Shown piece by piece: positions 48,203 through 59,978 of a DNA stretch of 64,000 bases (the first letter of the stretch is position 1; every line of letters starts with the position of its first letter). The stretch is from Pempheris klunzingeri (Eukaryota; Chordata; Actinopteri; Acropomatiformes; Pempheridae), in the NCBI RefSeq assembly GCF_042242105.1, contig NC_092017.1, positions 19,306,432-19,370,431 on the forward strand, read 5' to 3'. The position numbers were made by a program, and so were the translations under genes. Under the pieces are notes generated by a model. It was not told the DNA's origin. It saw nothing but the letters and a program-made list of their open reading frames with translations, and made no database searches.

Positions 48203-48769
48203 GAGAACCTTAAAGGCTGACGGGGAGCCACACAGCTGAACTCATACTGGAGAGCAACAGTATGAATGAATATGATTCAATTTCATTTATTGTCCCAATG
48301 GAAATTCAATCCATACTCACAGCAGTGGATAACAACCAATTATATGGGCATTCACATAGAGATGATAGCATTTCAACAGTGTTTGGCAAGTTTTGTCCAG
48401 GCTACCCTACTCTACTTTAAACCCGTTTCCCTGTCCTATAATGTACAAAGACACATTCACCAGCAGCTGCTGGGCTCACTGTAGGAGCCATGAGGAAATT
48501 GTTTAGTTGTAAGGTTAAGGGGGATATTAAGTTATTAGGTTTTGGCTATATTATTATTTTGTGATTATATTGGATAGCGGGTCACATGGATATGGGCGGG
48601 GTTATTAAGCTAATTGACTCACCTGTTCAGTTTTGGATTGTTTGAAGGAGAGAGGGGGGGGGTGAGCTGGGTCGCCGTATTCTTGTTGACCGCTATTTTC
48701 CTTTGATGACTGATTACTTTGATTATGAGTTTACGTATTTTATCCTGAGTGGATCATCTTTTTTTCTTA

Positions 48770-48775
48770 AATAAA
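48770..48775 (+). terminator. jak3: candidate poly(A) signal of jak3
   Basis: First AATAAA on the plus strand downstream of jak3, about 570 bases after the stop. Another lies near 49356. Which one is used cannot be told from sequence. Confidence 0.4.
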
Positions 48776-50416
48776 AGGCAAAATATATTATTTGAAATCC
48801 CAGTTAATTCTTTGGTTGCGCGCATCTGACAAACAGGCCCAACCTCAGTCCCTCAGTGACTCTTGTTGGTTGAAGTTGCTACACTCACATTTCTACAAAA
48901 TCAAATATTTTAAGATTATTATGTTGGGCAACAACATTTCAGCAAACATATTTAACCAGAACTCGTTCCTCATGCCAGAATTGTGATTGAATGAAATACT
49001 GTACATTTTATAAGATGTAAGGTACACTGTAAGTGCCACTGCAAAGAATCTATTAGACAATATGAGTGACAGGTTTAAAAGGGGTAAAAGAATTACTGGA
49101 ACTGAACAATGCATATTTTAAATGTCTTCTATAAAAAATATATACTTTTCATCTAACATTTTCCGTTTTGCATTTGTACTGTGGTACAATAATGTAGTGT
49201 GGTGTCTTTTGTGTTCTTATTTACATCCTTTACCATGTTTGAAACAAAGCAGTTTTTTGGCAGCAGCTTTGGAAATATTTACAAAAATGACTTCAGTTCT
49301 TTGTAATCTGTGAAACACCAGTGGGTCTAAAACACGTGGCTGAAAGAAATGAATGAATAAATAATTGAGTGTTAAGTGTTGGTCTGTTGGTTAGTCGCTC
49401 ACTTTGGTCTGGAGTGAAAATTGTATCTGAACTATTGGATGGATTGCATTAAGTTTATTACAGATATCCATTTTCTCCAAAGGATGAATCCTGACGACTC
49501 CCTGACTTGTCCTCAGATCCCACTACAACATTCACATTTGTGAATCTTATAAAATGTGTAATTGGCAGCATCAGTATTGTCAAGAGGGAAAATTTCCTCA
49601 CTGTGGCATCATTACGCCACTGTTTACAGAACGTTATTAGTTTGGATGGCCATATCATTATCGTTAGTTATCTTTTTGGGTCTGGTAATGTGGATGTCTG
49701 ACTGAACATGATTCTAATATCTTATCATCAATGTTAAGATCTACCAAAGATAAAAAATAAATGAGATTTTTGTCTATTGCAAAGAGCATTGAAATAGAAA
49801 CAAAACCAGGTTAAACTTTGCGCCTTAAGAATCACAGAGCACAGACAAACCTAGAACAGTGAACTCACTGCAAAGATGACACTCCATCCAGCTGGATGGT
49901 TTGCAGGTGAATGATCTTCGGGCAGCTCCGCCCACACACACACACACACACACACACAATATTATTTCAAACCAATCATGGTGTTAGCTAAGGAGCTGGA
50001 CTGCTGCTGTGCTGATGACTCTGGGACACCCATCACCCAGCGTCTGTGTGAACAGCATGTCCACTTTGCTCCCAGCCAATGGTCAAACTGAAGCAGATCG
50101 AAAACAATAAAGAGAAAAAACTCAGCTGTAGTAGGCACACACAGGTTGGATAACTTTCCTGTGGAGATCCTGAAAGTCTAGTGATTGTATTAATCACCAC
50201 TATCATAGAGAAAATTAATGTACCCAAACAGCAGACCTGAATGATGCAGGAGAATATTGATACAATTTCACTTGTCTTTGCCCACACAAACTTCACTACC
50301 AACGCACCTGGGCAAACTGAAAGATATTTTTACACACCCTGTATTTTTATAAGCGACACGTCACACACACTGGCACACAGTAAAACGGATATCTCTGTAT
50401 CTGATATCTTAAATCA

Positions 50417-50420
<4 letters not shown>

Positions 50421-50458
<38 letters not shown>
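50421..50458. repeat. (TG)19 microsatellite
   Basis: Thirty-eight bases of uninterrupted TG. Confidence 0.95.
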
Positions 50459-50459
<1 letters not shown>

Positions 50460-50884
50460 ACTCCAGGGAGTATCAAAAAAGTGTTGGATTATTCTGATTG
50501 AATATCCTATGTTTTTTTGTGCACTTCAAGGAACATCAATCAAACTGGAGTTCATTCATTCAATAAAGGATGGTATCTGTTTTTTCAAATACCATTGTGT
50601 AAAATAGCTAATATTTTGCCATTCATCGATTTTCATCCCCTGCCATTCGCAGAGTCGCAGTTTCTCATTTATTCAGTTTTCGTGCGTGTGCATGGAGTTT
50701 CATGGAGGAAACTGACTACTGGCATAGTTGCTGCCATCAGCTGCCAATTCACAGAAGTGCTTAACCACATCTCTGTGGTCTGTACTGATGATGCATTTTT
50801 GTCACGAAACTTCTGCTATGAAGTTACTGAATGCCCTATTTTATTGTCTAAGATATTGTCTTATTCTATAGCAATTCAAAATAT

Positions 50885-51000
50885 TTGAATAGTTATACAT
50901 TTCCTCTGTGTGTAATGTGGTGGGGGCTAAAATTGCATTTCATTGTGCAGTTCTGTGTTATATGATGACAATAAAGCTGAACCTTGAACCTTGTATTCAG
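50885..51000 (+). mobile_element. possible 3' end of a non-LTR retrotransposon
   Basis: The motif TTTCATTGTGCAGTTCTGTG followed by GATGACAATAAAGCTGAACC and the repeated CTTGAAC tail resembles the 3' terminus of fish LINE families whose tails are short tandem repeats of that kind. No open reading frame remains. Confidence 0.45.
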
Positions 51001-52964
51001 CATTTCAGAAGAGAGGGAATTTGTCTGTCTTACAAAGAAATTAGAAATGGCACTTAAAGTATGTTTTGTATCTTATGATATTCGTTTTATATGTTGTCAT
51101 TTGGTTCTATGGTTACATTGCTTGTTCACAGAAGGGCGCCCCAATTTCTTGTTTCCTCTGGAAACTACAATTCGCAGCACACACATCCACACCATAATTG
51201 CTGAAATAGCCAACACTGAAATAAAAAATCTAACGACCAACTATTATAGTTATTGTCATCAGTAACAAATGTATCATTAGTCCTTAAATGTAAGTAAAAA
51301 ATAAAAGTGTAAAAGTGCTCTGTGGTGTGTATATTGCATGTGAATTATCTGTGGGAGGATTGTGTAACATCTCACTACCAGTGAATATTGTCATTTTTAG
51401 AGAGATATTAATATGGCATGTATGACCTCAATGCATGTTTTTCTGGTCATTTTGTACTGCAGTAATATATTTTGGATACTAGAGGGCAGCAAAGTTGATT
51501 TAGTCCCTTTAGAAATCACATCCGCACTTTCTGCACTTCTCTACTATCATGCTGTAAATACAATGGATCTCAACAATTCATCATTTAAATCTAATCTGGA
51601 TCTCGGTTCACTCTCTGAAACAGAAAAATCTCTATCAAATCTAATGATGTAAAAAAACAGTGAGAGCTTATCGCATTCATCAAACAACAAGAAAGTAATA
51701 TCAGGAAATAAGAACTAGCATGTTTCACCTTGCCACCTGAAATATGTCCATTTTAAAAGGAAGGAATAGTATGAGACAGCTACCATGCCTCATATACCCC
51801 TCTAGGTCTCACACTTACTAAACTGTAAAAAGGTGAATAATAACTAGACTCTCCATATTTCAACTCTTATCACAAAATGTTTCAGTTTCAGTGCGGCACT
51901 GTTAGGTGACCTTCATTTTATATTACAAATGACTAATCACCAGATGTTTCAATTTCCTTTTACCCAGCTTGTCTCTTTTAAAAGGTGAAACAATTTTGAG
52001 CTATCAGAAGGAAGGAAGGTCTAACATGAACCAGTGTGGGTGAAATGTTCTCCATAGTGTCAACTTTCACCATCCAAAGAGCAAATGTGTTCAGCAGAGG
52101 GGGCACATCCTGAATATGACAAGAGGGTAGATATCAAGATAACATAGATAGCAAGACAGTTTATCAAATTCAATATCTTTCAAATTAGCAGGGATGAAAA
52201 TAGCACGCATGGGCTAGATACATTCTTCTTGTAATTGCTCATTTGTTTTGATTCAGCACACAGCCATGTTAGGTAGTAACTTGATGGCTTTTCCTGCTGC
52301 AATGAATATTTAATCACATCTGGTAGTTTGTGGATGTTGTCCTTTAACTCTGATTTCACCCGATATCTTATATGAACATTATACTTTAATCTCTGAACCT
52401 CTGCCCACGTCTGTGATTTTGTCAGCAACTCAAAAGTGTAAAAGAGTTTGTTACTGACGAGAGCAAGAATGTGTCAGGGGACCTTGCCATATAAGAGTTG
52501 TAAGGTGATGTCTCAGTGTCAGTGTCATGTTCTCGGGCTGATAACTGACCTGTTGGTGTCAAACAGTCATTACATACAGGTGAGCAGAGGGACCGTTCAT
52601 TTTCTTTCATTTGACGTCAGTTACAATAACTAACGTTTTCTTGTTGGAATGTATACAGCTGTGCATAGGGCTATCGCCGATATGTGTTAATTAGTATGTA
52701 TAAATGTAGATATGCAAGTACACATGAATCACTCGATGACTCAAGAAAAATCTTACACAACTCTCGGAGCTTGAATGGCTGAACTGTATGCGAAGACAAA
52801 TACAACCCAATATGTGTCCTGCTGGGTGGCCCTGAATCAAAGGTCTGAGAATTCAATATCACACCAATATTTTGTCTTTTGTGTATCTTTAATTTAAATA
52901 TACAATTTAATTTCAAGGTCATTAATTGTAAAATAATAATAATATAATAATATATACACACACA

Positions 52965-52967
<3 letters not shown>

Positions 52968-53014
<47 letters not shown>
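52968..53014. repeat. (TA)n microsatellite
   Basis: About 47 bases of uninterrupted alternating TA, flanked by CA-rich steps on both sides. Confidence 0.95.
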
Positions 53015-53025
<11 letters not shown>

Positions 53026-54423
53026 GTATGCAGCCCATTGTTCCAGCAGTATGAAAATAAAATAGATTTGGACATATTCAATAAAAAAAAGACAAGGTAA
53101 TTAACTTTTAACTTACAAAGTACTAAAAGCCTGTAGTAATATTTCTGACACCTGATTATGTTCATAAATCTGAGTATTTGACAGTACATTAACATTTACA
53201 ATCCTCCAAAACATATTTTTGCAATTCTAACAGTGGTTCCTGGTTGACAAGCGCTGCTGTAAGGCACTAAAACATACAAAAGTCGTTTTCTGAACATAAT
53301 GTTTTAACATAAATATAGAGGCTACACTAAAATACTTAAATTAAAAAAAACTGTAAACGTATGAACTTAAGCATAAGACTTAGTAACATTATACCATTAA
53401 TCTTAAGAGACCCTGAGAAATTATTTTTCAATATTTTTGTCAGACTGTGGACACCACAGTCTACCTTATAGCCTCCACCGCTCACACCTAGAGCTGGGTA
53501 CTGTTTCAACACTGGAGAACAGGTGCACAAGTATGATGTATAAGTGTAAATACACTGATACATCATACTTGTATAGGAAAATAGTCTTGAAATATCTGAT
53601 CAATTAATAAGCAAAATTGACTGAGAAGTATTTGTTGCTAACTTTTGTTAGTTGACTGTTTTTGGAATAGTTATGTGCTATGGACATTGATTTGGCAGTC
53701 ACACTGTATCATGGATCAATACCCAGCCCTAGTCACAACACACCACACTGTCAGGCTGACATAATAACATAAATAGGAAAATGTAATATACATTACACAT
53801 TCTCCTACATACAATCATAATTAAAGGAAAAACAAACCCACAGATAAACTGACATAATCTGTGATCTTCAACAAATGCTGTGGCACAGAATAGTCATAAC
53901 TGTGACTGTGGTTTCTCCAAAGAAAAACAAACAACCCATACACCAATTTAGGCCACAGTGATTTATATATATTCTAGCTGACTAGACCTCTTCTGAATCT
54001 TCCTGAATCTCTAAAGTCAGAATGATGCTATGCTTCACATGCTTACTAGTACAGTACACAGTATTTCGCGACCTCACTTACTGCTCTGCTGTTATTCTAA
54101 GGTTTCAGTTGGGGGTTTAACCTCTTGCATATACAGAAAGCTATACAGAAAGATGTCATCAAAGCTCTTAGTGTCTGTTGCTACAGTACGCCTGTCAAGC
54201 ACTATGACCAGATTTAGCATAGTATGGAAACATTGCTGTGCTAATCGTGAACAAAGCATTTTTTGTAACCTAAACCTAAACCTAACCCCACAAAGTATGA
54301 AATGCATCTTGCCTTGAAGGCAACTGTGAGTTAAATGAAATTTCTTATATGTTTGCTCTCGTATTTTTGGCTCTGGAAGGGCTAAAAAATACACCATCCT
54401 CAACACCTTAGAGTTTGATGCTG

Positions 54424-55563
54424 CTAAAGCCTTTTCTTGGAGGAACCACATTTTAGATTACGATCATGGATTCTGTGCCACATAAGATACAAATGAGCTG
54501 AAAGGAATCTGTGTACCAGTAAAACATCCTTATAATAGCATGGATCATGGCTGTCTAGTTTGCTGGAGGGAATGTGCAGTCCTGAAGTCTTCACGGCCAT
54601 ATGGGAACTAGGCCTAAGTCCTGCTTTGGCCAGACACATCCCCATGTAAACATCATCAATGGGAAGAATGGTAATGGACTGAGACATTTGGTGTATAACC
54701 AAAGCTGTATAGCCAGACAAGAGGAAGCCCCCACCACCACAGTAGGGGGGATATGAGTTTGACTCCTGTACCTGAACTGGGATAAAATATTTGCTCTGTG
54801 GTGATCTAATGGGCCCCACATTCTCGATCAGATATCCAGTAAAGAGGTGCTTGGCTCCATCATTGTCCTTGAGGCTTTGGAGGTACTCGACCATGTTGTC
54901 TGTGTTGGCAAAAACGTCATCATCACCATTTAGCAGGAAGCGAGCATTCGGACAGTTTCTTTGCATCCATTCAAGGAAGAGTACCTGCTTCAAGGTGAGG
55001 TTGAAGAATGTGTCTCTAAAGTCCCACTGGAGGATGTCGTTGTACTCACGTTGCTCCAGCTCAAGTAATTTGTTCAGTCGCTTCTTCTCAAAACCAGCAT
55101 CCATCGTTCCCGAGATGAAGATCCTTCGTATCAACGCATTATTGTGTACCCTTTCCTTAGCCCAGGTTTTCCGCAGCACCTCTCGGCGGTCGTAGTTCAC
55201 AGGGGAGCTTTTAATGACCAGCAGAAGGAAGACCTTAGCTGAGTTTTCAGCTCCTCCACATTTGTCAGGAAGGTCCAGTATCATGGGGAAATGGCGACAG
55301 TGACGATGGTAGAGAAAGTCTTTTATGGCAGCAGGAAGAGAGCTGAAGCCTGTGATGCTGGCAGCAGACGTATTTTGTTGACATCTCGGCCAGGAGTATA
55401 CGTAGGATTCCTTTGTGGAAGGTTGCCTTATCTGATGGTCGCCCTCTCTCACGTCTTCGTGGGGGCGGATTGTTTTGTGGTCAATGAAATCTTTACAGAG
55501 ATGGAGGACCAACAGACCAAGAGCCCCCGCCAACAGGAACGTTTTTGCTCTGATGTTTCTCAT
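54424..55563 (-). CDS. b3gnt3: beta-1,3-N-acetylglucosaminyltransferase, B3GNT3-like, complete
   Basis: One coding exon of 379 residues (human B3GNT3 has 372). The start is the ATG at 55563 (MRNIRAKTF); an upstream in-frame ATG at 55584 lies across a splice acceptor (CTGCAG|AGTTTC near 55573) and is intronic. It is a type II Golgi enzyme of glycosyltransferase family 31 that adds GlcNAc in beta-1,3 linkage to galactose-ended chains, as in extended core-1 O-glycans. A short cytoplasmic tail is followed by a signal anchor (about residues 8-24), a stem and the catalytic domain. The domain has FLYHRHCRHFP, FLLLVIKSSP, WDFRDTFFNLTLKQ, the metal-binding NGDDDVF (Asp 214-216), PPYCGGGGFLLSG and PIDDVYMGMCL. 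N-glycosylation sequons include NTS at 64 and NLT at 188. Position beside jak3 and the HRHCRHFP block favour B3GNT3 over other B3GNT paralogues. It converges on jak3. Confidence 0.9.
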   Translation of the reverse strand: MRNIRAKTFLLAGALGLLVLHLCKDFIDHKTIRPHEDVREGDHQIRQPSTKESYVYSWPRCQQNTSAASITGFSSLPAAIKDFLYHRHCRHFPMILDLPDKCGGAENSAKVFLLLVIKSSPVNYDRREVLRKTWAKERVHNNALIRRIFISGTMDAGFEKKRLNKLLELEQREYNDILQWDFRDTFFNLTLKQVLFLEWMQRNCPNARFLLNGDDDVFANTDNMVEYLQSLKDNDGAKHLFTGYLIENVGPIRSPQSKYFIPVQVQESNSYPPYCGGGGFLLSGYTALVIHQMSQSITILPIDDVYMGMCLAKAGLRPSSHMAVKTSGLHIPSSKLDSHDPCYYKDVLLVHRFLSAHLYLMWHRIHDRNLKCGSSKKRL

Positions 55564-55573
55564 TGTTGAAACT

Positions 55574-58450
55574 CTGCAGTACACAAAACAAAACAGACAT
55601 CTCAGTGAGACATAAAACAGCTAATAAGACTAATTGGGCATCACTTGCTTGCATATTAATTGCATCAAGTGTCGCACTGCAACAGTTTAAGAGAAAGAAA
55701 TGTGGGGAGCCACAATCTGATAGAATATTATACTAAATAGACGCAGATATTTTTCTCAGGTTGACTGAATAATAAATTTGACAGCTTGTTTAAGATACAA
55801 ACATGGCTACATTCCTGACATGTTTTTGCTTATAGATGTCTACGAAATATATACAGTAGGGCAAATATGACACACTACCCAAGACGGGTAAAAATGCATG
55901 GACCTAACACAGGTGAAATCCATTATATTCATTGTAATCGGGGTAATACAGCAACACTTAATGAGGCAGTATCAATTTGTGGTTTTCCTGACAAAGCAGC
56001 TGCTGTGCCACTTTTGGTGCACCTGATCCACCTCCTTTAGCTCTAGTATGTTGGGTGGATAACCAATAGAGTGGTGTCTCCTAACACCTGCTATCAAATG
56101 TCAAACTCCACAGTTACAGTAACTTAAGAAAGCAACACCATCAAAACACTGACGTTAGCATTAGCATGCTCCAGGGGACTCTGGTGGTCTGTAGGTCCTC
56201 TGTCAAAATGACACAAATCTGCTCTTAAATGATCACTATGCCATGCAGTGGTGGCACTGCAGACTGCAGCAGCCAGTTTGGAAATAGTTTTACATTATTC
56301 CAAAAAATCAATTGTCGATTTTTTCTGACTCAGAAGCAAGAAATATAGACCATGGAGTTACTGTTTTTATGCTTATCAGAGGAAACTGCCCCTGAAATAC
56401 TAGAGTATTTAAATTTTAGCATCAACTGCTGAGAGGAGATTGTATTGAGACCTTCCTGTGCCAAAAAAACATTCATGCCGAATGACGTTCTACAAGACAA
56501 AACTTTGACTATTTGTGTTTAGTCTCAAAGCGTAAGGCATAGGGCGGGTGAATACCCATAACTTACAGCTTTTGAGTGAGCAAACTGAGCTTCAGAGAGG
56601 ACATGAGGTGGCTTGGCAGAATCCTCACAAGCTGCACTATTACATGGGGTGTGGGGTGGCAACCAATCAAATGTTGTCATGTCTCCTCAAAATGGGTGGA
56701 ATATGTTACATAGGCGATGTCAGACATTAAGTCATTAGAACAAACTAAATACTCATTTAGTTAAATGTGAAAAAAGGAAAGCTCCCAACTCAACATGAAC
56801 ATTTACTGTAAGATTGTAAAAACAAAATCATGCAGAAAATGAGCCTCACCCTGTTACTCAGTATGAGGAAATCATGCCACAAATCACACAATTGCTTGAC
56901 TGCATAACACCTATAAATCTGCCTCATCCCGGTTAACAGTCAGAAAGAAAGCTTGGAGCACCTTTAGTGTGATTATTCACTCTACAGTCATCCTGCAATA
57001 CCTCAGTTAATTAATTTTTTAACTAATATATATTAACTACATATATATGATGGTACTACTATGGTAGACTACAAAACTATACTGCTTGGCTCTTGTTAAG
57101 ACAGTCAGAGCTCTCTCAGCTTCTCGGCTCTTCAAGTGTTTCATGAAGCCTTTTTCATTCCGTGCTGATAAAGGTCTGTTTGATGTCTCTGGCCTCTTTT
57201 CATGTTTACTGTGTTTTGCATAATGTCACTATTGCCTACCTTATCATTTGATTTTACAGTGTTTCAAACAATGCATCAGCATGTTGCTGTGATGAAAGTT
57301 ATGACCAGAGCGTTAAATATGACCACTGAGTTAAATCGTCATCTCTGACAGTCACAGAAGAACCTTTTAGGAATCAAAAGTCTGTTGTCTACTGCAGAAC
57401 AACAAGAGTCCGTCCTTGAAGTGTTTTTGTTGTTTGTTTCAATACCATTTATCTCAGAATATTAGCTACAGATAGTAGATAGTAGATGCATTAACGCAAA
57501 ATACTATTTTGACATGCTTGTGCCTTACAAGTTACTTTGCAGATTTTACAGACAAACTATATGATTTATAAAATATGATGGATTACTGTAGGTTCAGTGA
57601 ACAACACGTGTATAAAGCCATTAAAGTGAGCTAACTCTTAACCAGCATTGAAATGCTGCACTGGAATGCATCAGTAATAATAATCCAGCTATATAACAGC
57701 GACAGGAGCAATTTCACTGTATAATGTGTGGGGTGTGATGACAGTTTCCTGCCGCAGTTTGGCTGACATGAATTTTTCGTGACCGCCGCAGCGAGCCTTA
57801 ATGGAACCGAATTGTAAATGCAAATGGGGAGCCCATTGTTGGATAGAACAACCTCGCTAAAAGCTGAATCTGCTGTTTGGCGTGTATCATCCAAGCATCA
57901 GTAACCGCAGACAGTGATAACAGTCACTTCATAACTAATTGCCACAACAAATCCACAATTACCTCGTTGAAATCCTGTGAGAGAGAGAGACTTTTTTTCA
58001 TTTTATTTCATTTCGCTTCAGTTCTTGGTAATCTGCTCAGTAACTGTTACTGAACAAGGTTGCAGATGTGCCTTTTATTAATAATCAGCTCTTAGCCTGC
58101 AGTAAACAATTCATAGTTAAGGAATTTCTTAGAAAACCATATTTGCCCATTGTTATTCCCATATTTTGTCATTGATAAGATGTAAAGACATCTCTTTCAG
58201 TTTTATGTTCCAATGTGATGGCTTCTGCTGTAATCCTTATGGGATTTATAATGCCATGTGAGGTTATATACTGTAGTAACCTGTTGCACTCATCCTGTTT
58301 GTCATCCAAACAAGAGACTGACTTTCTCAGTCAGTTATTAACATTGGTAACAGAGTGTATTTACTCAAGAAATTTGTTGTCCGTTTCATCAAGGATACAT
58401 TTCACTTGTCCCATGGTTTCATTCAAGTGGTAAAAAAAAAAAAAACACAG
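55574..58450. other. upstream of b3gnt3; no gene seen
   Basis: AT-rich sequence that should contain intron and 5' noncoding exons of b3gnt3, because the coding exon starts at an acceptor. I could not place those exons here. No other exon is supported. Confidence 0.4.
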
Positions 58451-58853
58451 TCAAGTCTAGCAAATTCTTTTTCCTTTTTCCTCTCCCATTAATCATCTCT
58501 GGACCTCTCTGGTTTATTCTGTGACCCTTTGGAGCGAACTCAGCCTCAGGTTGGGAACCACCAGACTAAACTTCTTAACTCCAATATGGTTAAAACTAGC
58601 ATCGGCTGGAGCAAATCAAACAGTAAACTGGTGCTTCGAAGCATCAATATAATATTATATTACTCTTATAAGGATATTTTTCCTTATAAGAGTACTTTCA
58701 CTTTTCATTCTTTAAGTATATTTAGCCAATAATACTTCTGTACTTCCACTTAAACAGGACTTTTACTTGAGTATTTTTACCTTGCTGTGTTGGTACTCTT
58801 ACTTCATTAAAGAGCTTCATTAAAGAGCTTATTCCATCACTGCTTATAAGCAC
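58451..58853. mobile_element. inverted second copy of the composite MITE
   Basis: Read on the minus strand, 58451-58562 gives TGGTGGTTCCCAACCTGAGG, then CACAGAATAAACCAGAGA and GATTAATGGGAGAGGAAA. This aligns with the nested repeat at 23.43-23.5 kb. Next to it, 58690-58853 carries GTACTT-rich sequence (for example CAGGACTTTTACTTGAGTAT) ending TTCCATCACTG, the terminus of the same hAT-like MITE. The pair is decayed. Confidence 0.5.
58661..58694. repeat. perfect 14-bp inverted repeat (hairpin)
   Basis: TACTCTTATAAGGA at 58661-58674, six-base spacer TATTTT, and the exact reverse complement at 58681-58694. It lies at the edge of the MITE remnant. Confidence 0.85.
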
Positions 58854-59649
58854 TCAGATTCCCATTAATAAACAAAAGAACTAAAGTAACATGAATAACC
58901 TCCAAAAACGCGGTGACTCTGCAGAGGAGTAACATGAATGAGAAACCGGATGGAGGCAAAGAGGAGAAAACTTTGCGCGGAAACTCGACAAAAACTTATA
59001 GACACACATAAATAAGTATGAGTGATCATACTAGAACCAGCCTGAGGTGTCATGTTTATTGTATGCTTACTGTTCAGTCGTCTATCAAATTCTTTAGCGA
59101 ACATCATGCGATGCCATAAACCATTATGAACCAGAACATATGGACTAATAACACAATCATGTCTTCATTCAACTTGGTGTCCGTCTGCGACCTGAGTGTG
59201 TTTTTGTCTGGACGTCCCAGATTGCCTCAGTGTTGGCTGGTTCGCTCTAGGAAGTCGTAATTTGAAGGACCAGGTGACATTTACATTTAACTCACATAAC
59301 GGACTGTGCATAGCGATTTATGCGTATTACAGATAAGGATCTGCAAGAGAGGTCCGAAAACATAAAATGAAACAGACGCTTTCATATAAACAGAACTAAT
59401 TTTAGATACTTTATTATTATTATTTTTTTTTTCCAACCCAATCGTTGAAGTGCTCGTATGCTTTTCGTCAAGCGCCCTCTTTAGATTGGATAAGATGCTG
59501 ATTAAGCCTCGATGATAATAAAATACCTAAAATCTACAGTTACCTAAAATATTCACCGTCACTTTAAAACGGAAACTGACTCCAGAATATAAATTCCAGG
59601 GAGAAGAGAGAAACAGGTTATGAGAAATGTTTACAGGAGAAGTGTACTC

Positions 59650-59683
59650 ACCGTCAGAAGGAGATGGACCCTGTCGTGTGTCT
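59650..59683 (-). other. possible small noncoding exon, perhaps 5' UTR of b3gnt3
   Basis: On the minus strand an acceptor-like TGTTCCCACAG is followed by 34 bases ending CTGACG|GTGAGTAC, a strong donor. If transcribed, this could be an upstream exon of b3gnt3, about 4 kb from its coding exon. The alternative is a longer exon that includes the neighbouring CTG/TTG repeat. No independent support. Confidence 0.25.
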
Positions 59684-59728
59684 CTGTGGGAACACAGATC
59701 ATTAATAAGTGCAGTGAGAGCAGCAGCC

Positions 59729-59729
59729 A

Positions 59730-59782
<53 letters not shown>

Positions 59783-59807
59783 ACAGCAACAGCAACAGCA
59801 ACAGCAG
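59729..59807. repeat. (CAACAG)n / CAG-rich trinucleotide tract
   Basis: About 80 bases of CAA and CAG units with few interruptions. It opens long low-complexity frames on both strands (alternating Ala-Val, Ser-Asn or poly-Leu), which I take as artefacts. Confidence 0.9.
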
Positions 59808-59893
59808 GACCAGCATGGCTCTCTGTGCTGTGCTGCTGGGAGCAGGCTGGGCGGTGCCTTTCCTGCTGCTGAGTCAGGAGTCCCAGGAGTGCC

Positions 59894-59978
<85 letters not shown>
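59894..59978. repeat. (ATCT)21 microsatellite
   Basis: About 85 bases of uninterrupted ATCT, only about 90 bases from the CAACAG tract. Confidence 0.95.

Larger units (their letters stand above)
48776..54423. other. convergent intergenic region between jak3 and b3gnt3
   Basis: AT-rich DNA with simple repeats: (CA)n near 49935-49958, (TG)n at 50421-50458 and (TA)n at 52968-53014. It also has a LINE-tail-like sequence near 50.9-51.0 kb. In human this interval holds INSL3. I looked for an insulin/relaxin B chain (cysteine-glycine core) in the open frames and saw none. Confidence 0.5.

Noticed and set aside
50517-50888. A Cys-containing frame that might have been the missing insl3
   Set aside because: The cysteines do not follow the insulin/relaxin B- or A-chain spacing, and there is no signal peptide.
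52671-53195. A 174-residue minus-strand frame between jak3 and b3gnt3
   Set aside because: Much of it is (TA)n repeat read as Tyr-Ile, and the rest has no domain.
54258-54290. Telomere-like CCTAAA repeats
   Set aside because: Only about four imperfect units in ordinary intergenic DNA, too short for an interstitial telomere.
55564-55584. Upstream in-frame ATG for b3gnt3
   Set aside because: The seven extra codons span a splice acceptor (CTGCAG), so they are intronic. The ATG at 55563 is the family start.
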